The notes below the pieces were generated by a model, which did no database searches, was not told the origin of the DNA, and worked only from the letters and a program-made list of their open reading frames with translations. From the NCBI RefSeq assembly GCF_003609575.1, contig NZ_MBTA01000001.1, positions 434,001 through 498,000 on the forward strand: a stretch of 64,000 nt of DNA. Reading direction: 5' to 3'. This document shows, one piece after another, positions 25,637 to 35,130 of this stretch. The stretch comes from Pelobium manganitolerans (lineage in GTDB: Bacteria > Bacteroidota > Bacteroidia > Sphingobacteriales > Sphingobacteriaceae). The translations under genes and the position numbers were made by a program. How positions within the stretch are numbered: position 1 is the first letter of the stretch; each line of letters begins with the position of its first letter.

Positions 25637-26641
25637 CTACCTCGGCATTTTAAACACCAGCCCCAGGGCCAGGTTTTGGCTGTACTGTATTTTACCGCTG
25701 TAATTATCGTCGTATAAAGCCGTTGCGCCCAAGGTCACATTCACAACCCGGTTAACCTTTGCAGTTAGTGTCGCATCTAACCTTTGATCAATATTATTAA
25801 TGGTTTCGTAAGCCGCAAACAATAGGTAACGCGCCTTTAAGTTCAGGTTAGGCGCAATGTCTTTGTCAAAATTGGCCACCCCTTGGAAAGCCAGTTCGTT
25901 TTTAAAACGTTTGCCTACTTCTACGCCAAAGTTTTTAGGGTTATTGCGATAAAGCGTGGTATCCAGCAAAAAGGTTTGGCGGGCAGTACCGGTACCTAAG
26001 CGCACGCTAAAATATTTTTCGGGCTTGTACTCAAAACCTATAGACTCTGTAAGGTATCCCGGCGACATAAATTTGGAGATGATTTTGCGGGTTTCGTTAC
26101 CTTCTTTATCTTTTCCGTAAGAATATCCGGCATCAAACTGGGATTCAAAGCTGATGGAACCAAAGAAGTTCCAGTTTTTGGATAATGGCAAGGCCGCTTT
26201 GTTATCCCAAAAAATACGGTCGTTGGTTTTACGCTCTAGCTGGCCTTTGTTTTTTAATTTACCGTACTGCAAAAGCACCTCTGTGGTAAAGTTACGCCCG
26301 TTTTTGTTGTACTCGGCTTTGTAGTTTAGTAAAGATCCCAAGGCAATAGAGTTTACACCGCCCCCGCTCCAGTTATCGCTAAAGGCCGCTTGGTTTAGGT
26401 TAATACCAAAGTTGGCTTTGGTTTTCCAATAGTTTACTTTAATGTGTGCCAAGCTTTGGCTTAACTGCTGTTTGTAAATAAAAAAGATAGGCCTGCGTAC
26501 CGGAAAAGGGTTTTTCTTTACCTGAATTTCCTGAACTTCAATGGGTTCAATTCTATCATCGTTTTGCGCAAAAGCACTAAAAGTGAATGTAATTAAAAAA
26601 AGCACCGGCAGAAAGGTACCGAAATTTTTAAACGGATTCAT
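25637..26641 (-). CDS. DUF3078 domain-containing envelope protein
   Basis: 334 aa, signal peptide about 1-25 (ending TFSAFAQ). The body fits the Bacteroidota DUF3078 family: YWKTKANFGINLNQAAFSDNWSGGGVNS (about 72-99) and alternating beta strands to the end with terminal aromatic/basic residues (LGLVFKMPR), as in outer-membrane beta-barrels. The function of the family is not established. It ends next to the 25-kb repeat block and is transcribed divergently from the Dcp-like gene; the 191-bp gap shows no clear promoter. Confidence 0.82.
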   Translation of the reverse strand: MNPFKNFGTFLPVLFLITFTFSAFAQNDDRIEPIEVQEIQVKKNPFPVRRPIFFIYKQQLSQSLAHIKVNYWKTKANFGINLNQAAFSDNWSGGGVNSIALGSLLNYKAEYNKNGRNFTTEVLLQYGKLKNKGQLERKTNDRIFWDNKAALPLSKNWNFFGSISFESQFDAGYSYGKDKEGNETRKIISKFMSPGYLTESIGFEYKPEKYFSVRLGTGTARQTFLLDTTLYRNNPKNFGVEVGKRFKNELAFQGVANFDKDIAPNLNLKARYLLFAAYETINNIDQRLDATLTAKVNRVVNVTLGATALYDDNYSGKIQYSQNLALGLVFKMPR

Positions 26642-26832
26642 CCGGCAAAAATGCCAATTTATAAAGGTTTTAAAAAATCCATTTTCTTAACACGGCGCAA
26701 AAACATCGGCGCAAAGCCTAAAAATCGGACTTATTTGGTAATATGTCTATTACTTTAAGCGCTTTTGCCGGCTAATGCGTGTAAGGTTTTGTAAATTCAA
26801 ACTTTGGAAAAAATGGCGTTCGCCATAAAATC

Positions 26833-28968
26833 ATGATTATGAATATCTCAAAAACTTCTTTCGCAATTGTAATTGCCAGCGTAGTATTGGCATCTTGCAA
26901 CAATAACAAAAACGCAAAATCAGACCACAGTAACAACCCCTTTTTTAGCGAAAGCCATTTGCCCTACCAAGCACCCGCTTTTGACAAAATTAAAAACAGC
27001 GACTTTTTGCCTGCTTTTAATGAAGGCATGAAACAGCAACTGGCAGAAGTTGACTCGATTGTAAATAACACCGAAGCGCCAACTTTTGAAAATACATTTG
27101 TTCCTTTAGAAAAAAGCGGACAGCTTTTAGCGCGCGTAAATAACGTTTTTGGTTTGTTAACCAGCGCCAACACGAACGACGAATTGCAGAAAATTGAAGA
27201 AGAGGTTTCGCCGAAACTGGCGGCTCACCATGATGCCATCTTTTTAAACCCAAAACTTTTTAGCCGCGTTGAAGCGATTTACAATAGCGCGGAAAAAAAG
27301 GAGCTCGACGCAGAGTCTCAGCGCTTGGTTGATGTTTATTACGAGAACTTTGTGCTGGCCGGTGCCAAGCTAAATGATGAAGCCAAGGCCGAAATGAAGA
27401 AACTGAACGAAGAAAAAGCGAGCCTTAGCACTAAATTCACCAATTTGCTTTTAGCGGCAACAAAAGAAGCTGCTTTACAGGTAGACTCGGCCGAAGCATT
27501 AAACGGTTTAAGTGAAGCAGAAATTAAAGCTACCGAAAAAGACGCCAAAGACGCCAAGGTAAAAAGTAAATATCTTATTGTGCTGCAAAACACTACGCAA
27601 CAGCCCTATTTATCACAACTAACGGATAGGAAAACGCGTGAACAATTGTTTAACGCCAGTTACAACCGGGCCGAGAAAGCAGATGCTAACGATACCCGCG
27701 GCACGCTCATCCGCCTGGCCGAAATCCGCGCCAAGCAAGCGCAACTGCTAGGTTTTAAAAACTATGCGGCCTGGAACCTAAAAAACCAGATGGCACAAAG
27801 CCCGGAGGCAGTAAGCCTGTTTTTAAAACAAATTGTACCGGCCGCAACTGCTAAGGCTCGCACAGAAGCTAAAGAACTGCAAACCCTGATAGACCAGCAA
27901 AAAGGCGGTTTTAAACTGGAGCCTTGGGACTGGAATTTTTACGCCGAGCAGTTGCGTAAGCAGAAATATGACTTAAACGACAGCGAGATTAAACCTTATT
28001 TTGAGCTAAACAGAGTACTGCAAAACGGTGTGTTTTATGCCGCTACGCAACTGTACGGCATCACTTTTAAAGAACGCACAGACTTACCCGTTTACCAAGA
28101 AGATGTAAAAGTTTACGAGGTTTTTGATAAAGACGGTAGCGAGCTGGGGCTTTTTTACGCCGACCTTTTTAAACGTGATAACAAATCTGGCGGTGCATGG
28201 ATGTCGAACATCGTAAACCAATCCACTTTGTTGGGTACCAAGCCGGTAATTTATAATGTGTGCAATTTCACCAAACCCGCAGAAGGCCAGCCAGCTTTAA
28301 TTAGTTTTGACGACGTTACCACGATGTTCCACGAGTTTGGACATGCTTTGCACGGCTTTTTTGCCAGCCAAAAATATGTAACGCTTTCGGGTACAGATGT
28401 TGCACGCGATTTTGTAGAGTTCCCTTCCCAATTTAACGAGCACTGGGCAATGGAGCCTAGCGTGTTTAAAAACTACGCTGTGCACTATAAAACCGGCGAA
28501 GCCATGCCCGCTACCTTGGTAGCGAAAATTAAAAAGTCCGCTGCCTTTAACCAAGGTTACATGCTTACAGAATTGCTAGCGGCCGCATCATTAGATATGC
28601 AATGGCATAGCATTAGCGCCGGCACCAAAATTAACGACGCCAATAAATTTGAGCATGATGCGCTACAACGCACGGGTTTGTTAATGGACGAGGTTCCGCC
28701 GCGCTACCGCTCAAGCTATTTTAAACATATTTGGGGCGGAGGCTACGCTGCCGGTTATTACGCCTATTTGTGGACAGAGATGCTGGACCACGATGCATTT
28801 TCATGGTTTGAAGAAAACGGCGGTTTAAACCGCGAAAATGGCCAGCGTTTTAGAGATATGATTTTATCTAAAGGGAATACCGAAGATTACAACAAGATGT
28901 TCAAAGACTTTAGAGGCCACGCGCCAGATATTAAACCGATGTTACGCAACAGAGGTTTGGTGAATTAG
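26833..28968 (+). CDS. dcp: M3-family dipeptidyl carboxypeptidase (Dcp-like), lipoprotein
   Basis: 711 aa. Lipoprotein signal with lipobox VLASC near residue 22; an in-frame ATG at 26839 is an equally plausible start. The zinc site is HEFGHALHG in the C-terminal third, with a downstream Glu, and is followed by TLSGTDVARDFVEFPSQFNEHW, which is characteristic of Dcp within M3. It removes C-terminal dipeptides, probably in the envelope given the lipobox. Length is normal for the family (about 680-720). Single gene with a strong terminator. Confidence 0.92.
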   Translation: MIMNISKTSFAIVIASVVLASCNNNKNAKSDHSNNPFFSESHLPYQAPAFDKIKNSDFLPAFNEGMKQQLAEVDSIVNNTEAPTFENTFVPLEKSGQLLARVNNVFGLLTSANTNDELQKIEEEVSPKLAAHHDAIFLNPKLFSRVEAIYNSAEKKELDAESQRLVDVYYENFVLAGAKLNDEAKAEMKKLNEEKASLSTKFTNLLLAATKEAALQVDSAEALNGLSEAEIKATEKDAKDAKVKSKYLIVLQNTTQQPYLSQLTDRKTREQLFNASYNRAEKADANDTRGTLIRLAEIRAKQAQLLGFKNYAAWNLKNQMAQSPEAVSLFLKQIVPAATAKARTEAKELQTLIDQQKGGFKLEPWDWNFYAEQLRKQKYDLNDSEIKPYFELNRVLQNGVFYAATQLYGITFKERTDLPVYQEDVKVYEVFDKDGSELGLFYADLFKRDNKSGGAWMSNIVNQSTLLGTKPVIYNVCNFTKPAEGQPALISFDDVTTMFHEFGHALHGFFASQKYVTLSGTDVARDFVEFPSQFNEHWAMEPSVFKNYAVHYKTGEAMPATLVAKIKKSAAFNQGYMLTELLAAASLDMQWHSISAGTKINDANKFEHDALQRTGLLMDEVPPRYRSSYFKHIWGGGYAAGYYAYLWTEMLDHDAFSWFEENGGLNRENGQRFRDMILSKGNTEDYNKMFKDFRGHAPDIKPMLRNRGLVN

Positions 28969-28997
28969 AACAAGCCTATTTGAAAAACATCTTTAAA

Positions 28998-29031
28998 GCT
29001 TCCGATTTTTTAAAAATCGGAAGCCCTTTTT
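28998..29031 (+). terminator. Terminator of the Dcp-like gene
   Basis: GCTTCCGATTTTT (28998-29010) pairs with AAAAATCGGAAGC (29012-29024), followed by CCCTTTTTT. Confidence 0.88.
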
Positions 29032-29094
29032 TATTCCACAGCTCTTAGCCTAACGCTAATAATTCTTTAAAACACTTGGGCATCATCGAAATAT

Positions 29095-30741
29095 TTAAAA
29101 CAGCACCGTTTCTGATACCTCTTCATCTTTATTCTCCTCTAAATTGCGCTCTTTTTCCTTAGCAATAGCGCGCGCTGTTTTACGGCAAAGGAAACCGTTT
29201 TTTGTTGCTGTTACGGCTATCAAGGTTTCGTCATTGGCATCGTCCTCAGTGCAGTCGTCTAGCTGGTAATAAAAAAACCTATCTGCAAGTTTTTTCTCGA
29301 TGTACAAAGTGGCGTTTACAGGAATCTGCAGCTTTAAATTCACTTCTTGGCTGCGCCATGCATCAGCATTGCTAAGCTCAAAGCGTTTGTCAAAAGTTAG
29401 TACAGAGTCGCTTTGGTGATAATAATAAACTATCAAGTGCGCATTTTTTAACGCGTTTCTAAAATTGCTTCCGCGCGCAGTATAGGTTTTGCTCAAAATA
29501 GGCGCATCGGCACCACCAATACTTAAATCAAAATGCAAGTTCCGCGGCGAATCAAAATCGCGGTCGCTTCCCGAAATTCTAATGATCCGGTTCTCTACCT
29601 CATCATTATTAACGTCTTCCTGTACGGTACGTTCATCGCCCAAGCGTAAAACATAGCTTTGCTTGTTATTTGGTTTTAGGTTGATTGTTTCGGTATAGCT
29701 GGCCTGTTCTTTAAATTCGGTTGCGTTTTTGGCGACGCAAAAAGTAGCGGTTGCCAAAGCTAAGATCCATAAAGCGGTTAAGCTAAAGCTGATGTTTCTA
29801 TTTAAAATTTTTGTATTAAAAAGAACGCGCAATAATAAGATAAACAGCGCGAACAGCGGAATAATCACCAGCAAAAACCCGCATACAAAAATCAATGGGC
29901 GTAGGCTATCAGTAATCATATTCAACGGAAATATGGTAGCCATATCTGTATTGCTGATATAGCCCATAAACACCGTAAAGCAGATAAAAGCAGCACACAA
30001 AAGCAAGCCGATAAATATCATAGCCAACACACCAAAAATGCGGACTATAAACTTTAAGAGCTTCGCGATGCTTGCCATAAGCCTATCTACCAAATTGCGG
30101 ATAAATAAACCAGTTTTCCCAAACGCCGGAGTGTTTGCTTTTAATTGGCTAAGGTTGCTGGCAACTGCGTTTAGTTCTTCTTCAAAACTTTGCGCAAATG
30201 ATTGCAGGTTTATCTTTTTCCCCATCATCTGTAGCCTTTCGCTGCGGGTTTGGGCTTTCGGCATCACAATCCACAATAAAACATAAGGCAAAACACCAAA
30301 ACCAAAAAAGGCAAACAGTGCGATAAAGAAAATGCGGATCCACTTTGGCGCTACGTTAAAATAATGGGCTATGCCGGCGCAAACTCCCCCTATAAAACGG
30401 TCTTCGGTATCGCGGTAAAGCTTTTTTGGCTGATTTATGGCATTTAGGTTTTCGTTCTCGAAGAGTTCGTTTTCGTCGGTTTCAAAATCGGTTGGCTTGC
30501 CCATCCTTGTAATCATTAAGCTAACGTCTTCTTGCAACAAAACCTGGCGGCTGGCCTGACTTAGCTGTTCGGCAAACATTTCTGCGATGCGGTCTTCAAT
30601 ATCGCGCACAATCTCGGCCTTGTCCGCATAGTTTGAAAAATGTGCCTTAACGCTGTCAATGTAAGTTTTTAATGCCTGGTAGGCGTCCTCTTCGATATGG
30701 AAAACCCGACCGGAGATATTAATAATTATCGTTTTATTCAT
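29095..30741 (-). CDS. PspC-domain membrane protein
   Basis: 548 aa. Residues 1-95 form a soluble N-terminal region (EDAYQALKTYIDSVKAHF, then DIEDRIAEMF), followed by a PspC domain at about 103-163 (KKLYRDTEDRFIGGVCAGIAHYF, then PYVLLWIVMPKAQT) and further membrane segments between about 225 and 340. The C-terminal 190 residues are probably extracytoplasmic and beta-rich. PspC proteins are linked to envelope stress, but the function of this long Bacteroidota form is not established. It lies 6 bp downstream of a PadR regulator, a pairing common in this phylum, so it is probably controlled by it. Confidence 0.85.
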   Translation of the reverse strand: MNKTIIINISGRVFHIEEDAYQALKTYIDSVKAHFSNYADKAEIVRDIEDRIAEMFAEQLSQASRQVLLQEDVSLMITRMGKPTDFETDENELFENENLNAINQPKKLYRDTEDRFIGGVCAGIAHYFNVAPKWIRIFFIALFAFFGFGVLPYVLLWIVMPKAQTRSERLQMMGKKINLQSFAQSFEEELNAVASNLSQLKANTPAFGKTGLFIRNLVDRLMASIAKLLKFIVRIFGVLAMIFIGLLLCAAFICFTVFMGYISNTDMATIFPLNMITDSLRPLIFVCGFLLVIIPLFALFILLLRVLFNTKILNRNISFSLTALWILALATATFCVAKNATEFKEQASYTETINLKPNNKQSYVLRLGDERTVQEDVNNDEVENRIIRISGSDRDFDSPRNLHFDLSIGGADAPILSKTYTARGSNFRNALKNAHLIVYYYHQSDSVLTFDKRFELSNADAWRSQEVNLKLQIPVNATLYIEKKLADRFFYYQLDDCTEDDANDETLIAVTATKNGFLCRKTARAIAKEKERNLEENKDEEVSETVLF

Positions 30742-30747
30742 GGTTTT

Positions 30748-31089
30748 TTACTTATTCTTCTCTCTTTGATTTACTGTTCTTTCTACCGCGTAGGCTAAAT
30801 CCTGCCAAGTCTCGTCAAGTTTTTTAAGAAGTTCTTCACCCTCCGCAGAAAGCTGATAATATTTTCGGGGCGGTCCTGATGTGGATTCTTTCCAGTTGTA
30901 TGATAGAATCCCGTTGTTTTTTAAGCGAGTGAGCAAGGGGTACAGCGTACCTTCCACCACCAATAGGCGCCCAGCTTTTAGTTCCTCAATAATATCAGAG
31001 GCGTAAATTTCGCCCCGCGCTATGATAGAAAGGATACAGTACTCTAAAATCCCTTTCCGCATTTGGGTCTGCGTGTTTTCTGCTAACAT
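30748..31089 (-). CDS. PadR-family transcriptional regulator
   Basis: 113 aa, winged-helix DNA-binding protein. The PadR core runs from MRKGILEYCILSIIARGEIYASDIIEEL (residues 10-37) through the wing (EGTLYPLLTRLKNNGILSYNW, then GPPRKYYQLSAEG) to a C-terminal dimerisation helix. It probably represses its own operon with the PspC gene. The start at 31089 fits the family (MLAENTQTQMRKG), but the -7 box lies only 4 nt upstream, so the mRNA would be leaderless; the Met at residue 10 (31062) is the alternative start. Confidence 0.9.
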   Translation of the reverse strand: MLAENTQTQMRKGILEYCILSIIARGEIYASDIIEELKAGRLLVVEGTLYPLLTRLKNNGILSYNWKESTSGPPRKYYQLSAEGEELLKKLDETWQDLAYAVERTVNQREKNK

Positions 31090-31093
31090 ATTA

Positions 31094-31101
31094 CAAAGAT
31101 A
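31094..31101 (-). promoter_or_regulatory. Putative -7 box (TATCTTTG) of the padR-pspC operon
   Basis: A perfect TAnnTTTG match on the minus strand, ending 4 nt before the ATG at 31089. The AT-rich stretch 31102-31140 has an interrupted ATTAATTAGTAAT-like symmetry and may hold the PadR operator. Confidence 0.6.
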
Positions 31102-31252
31102 TAGGTATTAATTAGTAATATGCAATACATAGTACTGTATAAAGGGTGTAAATAGTTGTAAAGTATTGGAAATCAACAGTATTATTTTTTTGAAGAAATG
31201 AGGTGAAACGGTCTGATGAGTGATAGCACCGTTTTGCAAACGTGATAGACTT

Positions 31253-31285
31253 AGACTTCCGAAGTTTTTAAAACTTCGGAAGTCT
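31253..31285. repeat. Perfect 33-nt palindrome
   Basis: AGACTTCCGAAGTTTT (31253-31268), a central T, and the exact reverse complement (31270-31285). It belongs with the palindromes at 24995 and 62120 and could end transcription on either strand. The remainder of 31102-31389 shows no gene. Confidence 0.75.
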
Positions 31286-31389
31286 TTCCCTAAGAATATA
31301 ATTCGAAATTCCTTTCAGATACTCTAGCTTTTAACCAATACGGTGATTTTGGAATCCCGTACGGGCAACAATCCCGCGGTGGTATCCGC

Positions 31390-31584
31390 TTAATCATCCT
31401 CTCCTTTTTCGTATCCTTCGTAATAATAGGATTGTTCTATCCCTTTAAAAATGATTTCTCGGCTATGTATCTCGGTAGTCAAGTTGGCGGAAAGTAAGGT
31501 CCGTAATTCTAAATCGTTGATAGGGCTTCTTTCTATTGCTGTAAATAAAGCGTTTTTTAAACTATTTTTATCTATACTTTTCAT
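31390..31584 (-). CDS. Small hypothetical protein (64 aa)
   Basis: 64 aa, acidic C-terminus ([12 protein letters not shown]), with helical segments ([32 protein letters not shown]). I do not recognise the family. It starts 73 bp after the polA stop on the same strand and could be a passenger of the polA transcript. Composition is protein-like and no other frame here is better, but the ribosome binding site is weak. Confidence 0.45.
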   Translation of the reverse strand: MKSIDKNSLKNALFTAIERSPINDLELRTLLSANLTTEIHSREIIFKGIEQSYYYEGYEKGEDD

Positions 31585-31657
31585 ATAAATTGATAAAAAC
31601 CTTATCAGACCGGTTTAATCTACATATCAGGGGTATCTAAGATAAGACAAATCCGCT

Positions 31658-34468
31658 TTAATGCGCTTCCAACCAGTTTAGACCTTCGCCTACCTCAACC
31701 ACCAAAGGCACTTTAGTTTTTATTGCATTTTGCATACGGTCTTTAATCAGCGCCTTCATTTGTTCTTTTTCTGATAGCAGCACATCAAAAACAAGCTCAT
31801 CATGCACCTGCATGGTCATACGGGATTGCAGACCTTGCGCCATAATGTCGCGGTGAATCTGGATCATCGCAATCTTGATCATATCTGCTGCAGAACCTTG
31901 TATGGGCGCGTTAATGGCGTTACGTTCCGCAAAACCACGCACCGTTTGGTTGGCCGAGTTAATATCTCGCAAATAACGTCTGCGGCCCATAATGGTTTCT
32001 ACATAGCCGTTTTCGCGCGCAAAATTCATGGTATTCGCCATGTACTTTTTAATGCCTTGGTACTGCTCAAAATAATTGGCAATAATATCTCCGGCCTCTT
32101 TGCGCGGGATGCCCAATGTTTGCGACAAGCCAAATGCCGACTGCCCATAAATAATTCCAAAATTCACGGCTTTGGCGTTCCGGCGTTGGTCGGCGGTAAC
32201 TTCTTCCAAAGAAACGCCATACACTTTAGCCGCCGTTGCCGTGTGGATATCCAAACCTTGCATAAAGGCATCCATCATGTTAGGGTCTTCACTAATTTCG
32301 GCAATAATGCGCAGCTCAATCTGGGAGTAATCTGCAGAAAGCAAAATATGGTTTTCATCTCTCGGGATAAAAGCCTTGCGCACCTCGCGCCCGCGAGCGG
32401 TTTTTATTGGGATATTTTGTAGGTTAGGATTGTTTGAGCTTAAACGGCCCGTAGCAGCCACAGCTTGGTTGTAAGAAGTATGTACGCGGCCGGTTTTAGG
32501 ATTAACCAACAAAGGCAAGGCATCCACATAAGTGGATTTTAGTTTACACATCTGCCTAAAATCCAAAATGTCTTGCACAATGTCCGATTTTGGCGCTAAA
32601 GCCAAAAGCACATCTTCACCGGTTTGGTACTGCCCAGTTTTTGTCTTCTTCGCTTTTTCATCCAATTTTAGTTTATCAAAAAGCACTTCGCCCAACTGTT
32701 TGGGCGACGCCAAATTAAATTTAACGCCGGCCTTATCATACACCACCGCTTCTAAACGGTTAATATCTGTTTCCAACTCTGCCGAATAGTTTTTCAGTTG
32801 CTCCATGTCTATGCGCACCCCTTCAATCTCCATATCCGCCAGCACATAAACCAAAGGATTTTCTACCTCCGAAAACAGCTTATCCGCTTTAACCTCCGTT
32901 AGCATGGGCTCAAAGACTTGTTGCAATTGCAAAGTGATGTCCGCATCTTCAGATGCGTAATCTTTCACGCTTTCTACATCCACCTCGCGCAAGCTGCCTT
33001 GGTTTTTTCCTTTTTTGCCGATAAGTTCTGTGATGGCTATGGGTTTATAACCCAGATAATTTTCGGAAAGTACATCCATGTTGTGGCGCGTATCCGGATC
33101 TAAAAGATAATGCGCCAACATCGTGTCAAACAGCTCTCCTGCCACATTTACACCATACCATTTTAAAATGAGCACGTCGAACTTGATGTTTTGGCCAATT
33201 TTTTTGATGCTGGTGGTTTGGAATACATCCGCAAATTCTTGCACAATGGCTTTGGCCTCTTCTTGGTCAAAAGGGATGGGCACATAAAATGCTTCGGCCG
33301 GTTTCACGCTGAAAGAAAGCCCCACCAGCTCGGTATTGTTAGCGTCAACGCCGGTAGTTTCGGTATCAAAACAAAAAGCTTGTTGCCTGCTTAAAAGCTG
33401 TATCAGCTCTGCGCGGGCCTCTTCTGTATCTATCAAATGGTAGGTGTGTGGCGTATTTTCGATGTTTTTGCCGCCCTCTACCACCATGGCGGCCTGCGCC
33501 GGGCTAATGGTGATATTGGTAATGCCGGGCGCTTCTACAGGGTTCCCAAATAAATCCATTTGCCCGCCCTGCGGTTTTGCATCGGCAATGTTAAACTCTT
33601 CGCCAAAAACCCTGCGACCCAAGGTGCGGAACTCCAGCTCGGCAAAAAGCGGTTCTAGCTTCTCACGATCTGGCGGCCCAATACGGAAACTTTCTTCATG
33701 GAACTCTACCGGCGCATCCAATAAAATGGTCGCCAATTTTTTAGAGAGCAAACCTTGTTCGGCAAAGGTCTCTACATTTTCGCGTTGTTTCCCTTTTAAT
33801 TCGTGACTATTGGCAATAATGCCTTCCATAGAGCCATATTGCTTAATTAAGGCTTTGGCGGTTTTTTCGCCAATGCCAGGTATGCCTGGGATGTTATCTA
33901 CGGCATCGCCCCAAAGCCCCAGAATGTCTATCACTTGGTGCACGTGTTCAACCTCCCACTTTTCTAACACTTCTTTAACGCCTAAAATCTCCATCCCGTT
34001 ACCCATACGGGCGGGTTTATAAATAAAAATATTGTCGGAAACCAGTTGCGCAAAATCCTTATCGGGCGTCATGCAGTAAACGGTATAACCTTCTTTCTCT
34101 GCTTTTTTTGCCAAGGTTCCGATAATGTCATCCGCCTCAAAACCGTCTGATGTTAACACCGGAATGTTAAAGCCTTCTATCAATTTCACCACGTAAGGTA
34201 AAGCTGCCGATAAATCTTCTGGCATGGCTTGCCGATGGCCTTTGTAAGCTTCGTAATCGCTATGGCGTTCGGTGGGCGCGTCGGTATCAAAAACCACGGC
34301 GATATGGCTGGGGTTTTCTTTCTTTAAAACCTCTAACAAAGTATTGGTGAAACCCATTACCGCCGAAGTATTTATTCCGTTTGATGTAAATCTGGGGTTT
34401 TTGCTAAGCGCAAAATGCGCGCGGTAAACCAGCGCCATACCGTCTAGCAGAAAAAGTTTTTTTGACAT
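31658..34468 (-). CDS. polA: DNA polymerase I
   Basis: 936 aa, cytoplasmic, full length. Three domains in order: 5'-3' nuclease (about 1-290; FLLDGMALVYRAHFAL at the start and the H3TH region GDAVDNIPGIPGIGEKTA), 3'-5' exonuclease (about 345-530; FDTETTG near 366-372 with the DxE metal pair intact, so proofreading is probably active) and the family A polymerase (about 560-936; DYSQIELR motif A, RNAKAVNFGIIYG motif B and MQVHDELVFDV motif C). Roles: Okazaki fragment maturation and repair synthesis. It is transcribed divergently from nuoA. Confidence 0.97.
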   Translation of the reverse strand: MSKKLFLLDGMALVYRAHFALSKNPRFTSNGINTSAVMGFTNTLLEVLKKENPSHIAVVFDTDAPTERHSDYEAYKGHRQAMPEDLSAALPYVVKLIEGFNIPVLTSDGFEADDIIGTLAKKAEKEGYTVYCMTPDKDFAQLVSDNIFIYKPARMGNGMEILGVKEVLEKWEVEHVHQVIDILGLWGDAVDNIPGIPGIGEKTAKALIKQYGSMEGIIANSHELKGKQRENVETFAEQGLLSKKLATILLDAPVEFHEESFRIGPPDREKLEPLFAELEFRTLGRRVFGEEFNIADAKPQGGQMDLFGNPVEAPGITNITISPAQAAMVVEGGKNIENTPHTYHLIDTEEARAELIQLLSRQQAFCFDTETTGVDANNTELVGLSFSVKPAEAFYVPIPFDQEEAKAIVQEFADVFQTTSIKKIGQNIKFDVLILKWYGVNVAGELFDTMLAHYLLDPDTRHNMDVLSENYLGYKPIAITELIGKKGKNQGSLREVDVESVKDYASEDADITLQLQQVFEPMLTEVKADKLFSEVENPLVYVLADMEIEGVRIDMEQLKNYSAELETDINRLEAVVYDKAGVKFNLASPKQLGEVLFDKLKLDEKAKKTKTGQYQTGEDVLLALAPKSDIVQDILDFRQMCKLKSTYVDALPLLVNPKTGRVHTSYNQAVAATGRLSSNNPNLQNIPIKTARGREVRKAFIPRDENHILLSADYSQIELRIIAEISEDPNMMDAFMQGLDIHTATAAKVYGVSLEEVTADQRRNAKAVNFGIIYGQSAFGLSQTLGIPRKEAGDIIANYFEQYQGIKKYMANTMNFARENGYVETIMGRRRYLRDINSANQTVRGFAERNAINAPIQGSAADMIKIAMIQIHRDIMAQGLQSRMTMQVHDELVFDVLLSEKEQMKALIKDRMQNAIKTKVPLVVEVGEGLNWLEAH

Positions 34469-34500
34469 GTGAATTCCTTATTGCTTAATAGCGAATTTTT

Positions 34501-34508
34501 CAAATTTA
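34501..34508 (-). promoter_or_regulatory. Putative -7 box (TAAATTTG) of polA
   Basis: A perfect TAnnTTTG match on the minus strand, 33 nt before the polA ATG at 34468. Confidence 0.5.
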
Positions 34509-34621
34509 ATATTTTGAAGACGGTTTTTGCGGATGATAAATTATTAGGGCCTTATTTTCCTTCAAATCTTCTTTTGATGTGGCACATTTCGCCAAAATTT
34601 TACTTATTGTACTGATAACAC

Positions 34622-34629
34622 TATATTTG
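34622..34629 (+). promoter_or_regulatory. Putative -7 box (TATATTTG) of the nuo operon
   Basis: A perfect TAnnTTTG match ending 17 nt before the nuoA ATG at 34647, giving a leader of about 13 nt. Confidence 0.65.
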
Positions 34630-34646
34630 CAGCATTATTGAATAAC

Positions 34647-35021
34647 ATGGAAAACGTTAGCACTCCTATAAATTTTTTACCCATTATTATACAGCTGGCA
34701 GTAGCATTGGGCTTTGTGGCTTTAACAATGGTTTTAACCCACTTAATTGGCCCTAAACGCAAAACTACCGACGTTAAATTAACCGCTTTTGAGTCGGGTA
34801 TTGAGGTAGTAGGTAATGCGCGACAGCCGTTTTCTGTAAAGTACTTCTTGGTAGCTATCATTTTCGTGATATTCGATATCGAGGTGATTTTCATGTACCC
34901 TTGGGCCGTTAACTTTAGGTGGCTGGGCTTAAGCGGTTTAATAGAGATGTTCATCTTCATGGGCACGCTTTTATTAGGCTTTATCTACGTAATTAAAAAA
35001 GACGCTTTGCGTTGGGATTAA
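34647..35021 (+). CDS. nuoA: NADH-quinone oxidoreductase subunit A
   Basis: 124 aa from the ATG at 34647; an in-frame TTG at 34638 is too close to the promoter box. Three transmembrane helices (about 10-32, 67-88, 95-115), with the NuoA signature FESGIEVVGNARQPFSVKYFL (about 46-66) between the first and second. Membrane-arm subunit near the quinone site of proton-pumping complex I. First gene of nuoA-N. Confidence 0.95.
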   Translation: MENVSTPINFLPIIIQLAVALGFVALTMVLTHLIGPKRKTTDVKLTAFESGIEVVGNARQPFSVKYFLVAIIFVIFDIEVIFMYPWAVNFRWLGLSGLIEMFIFMGTLLLGFIYVIKKDALRWD

Positions 35022-35073
35022 GTAGAATTGTTCTAAATAGAAAACACCAACAATTAACAGCCATAAAACTTGG

Positions 35074-35081
35074 TAAATTTG
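35074..35081 (+). promoter_or_regulatory. Possible internal -7 box (TAAATTTG) upstream of nuoB
   Basis: A perfect TAnnTTTG match in the 109-bp nuoA-nuoB gap, 50 nt before the nuoB ATG. Such boxes are common by chance in AT-rich gaps. Confidence 0.35.
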
Positions 35082-35130
35082 GGGCTTATTCCACACGAGC
35101 CTTTTTTGACTTTTTGGGAGATTACACATT

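Noticed and set aside
26799-26806. AAACTTTG as the promoter box of the Dcp-like gene
   Set aside because: One mismatch to TAnnTTTG and no upstream element; too weak to list.
31802-32422. 206-aa plus-strand frame opposite polA
   Set aside because: Shadow of the polA coding sequence; no independent start or domain.
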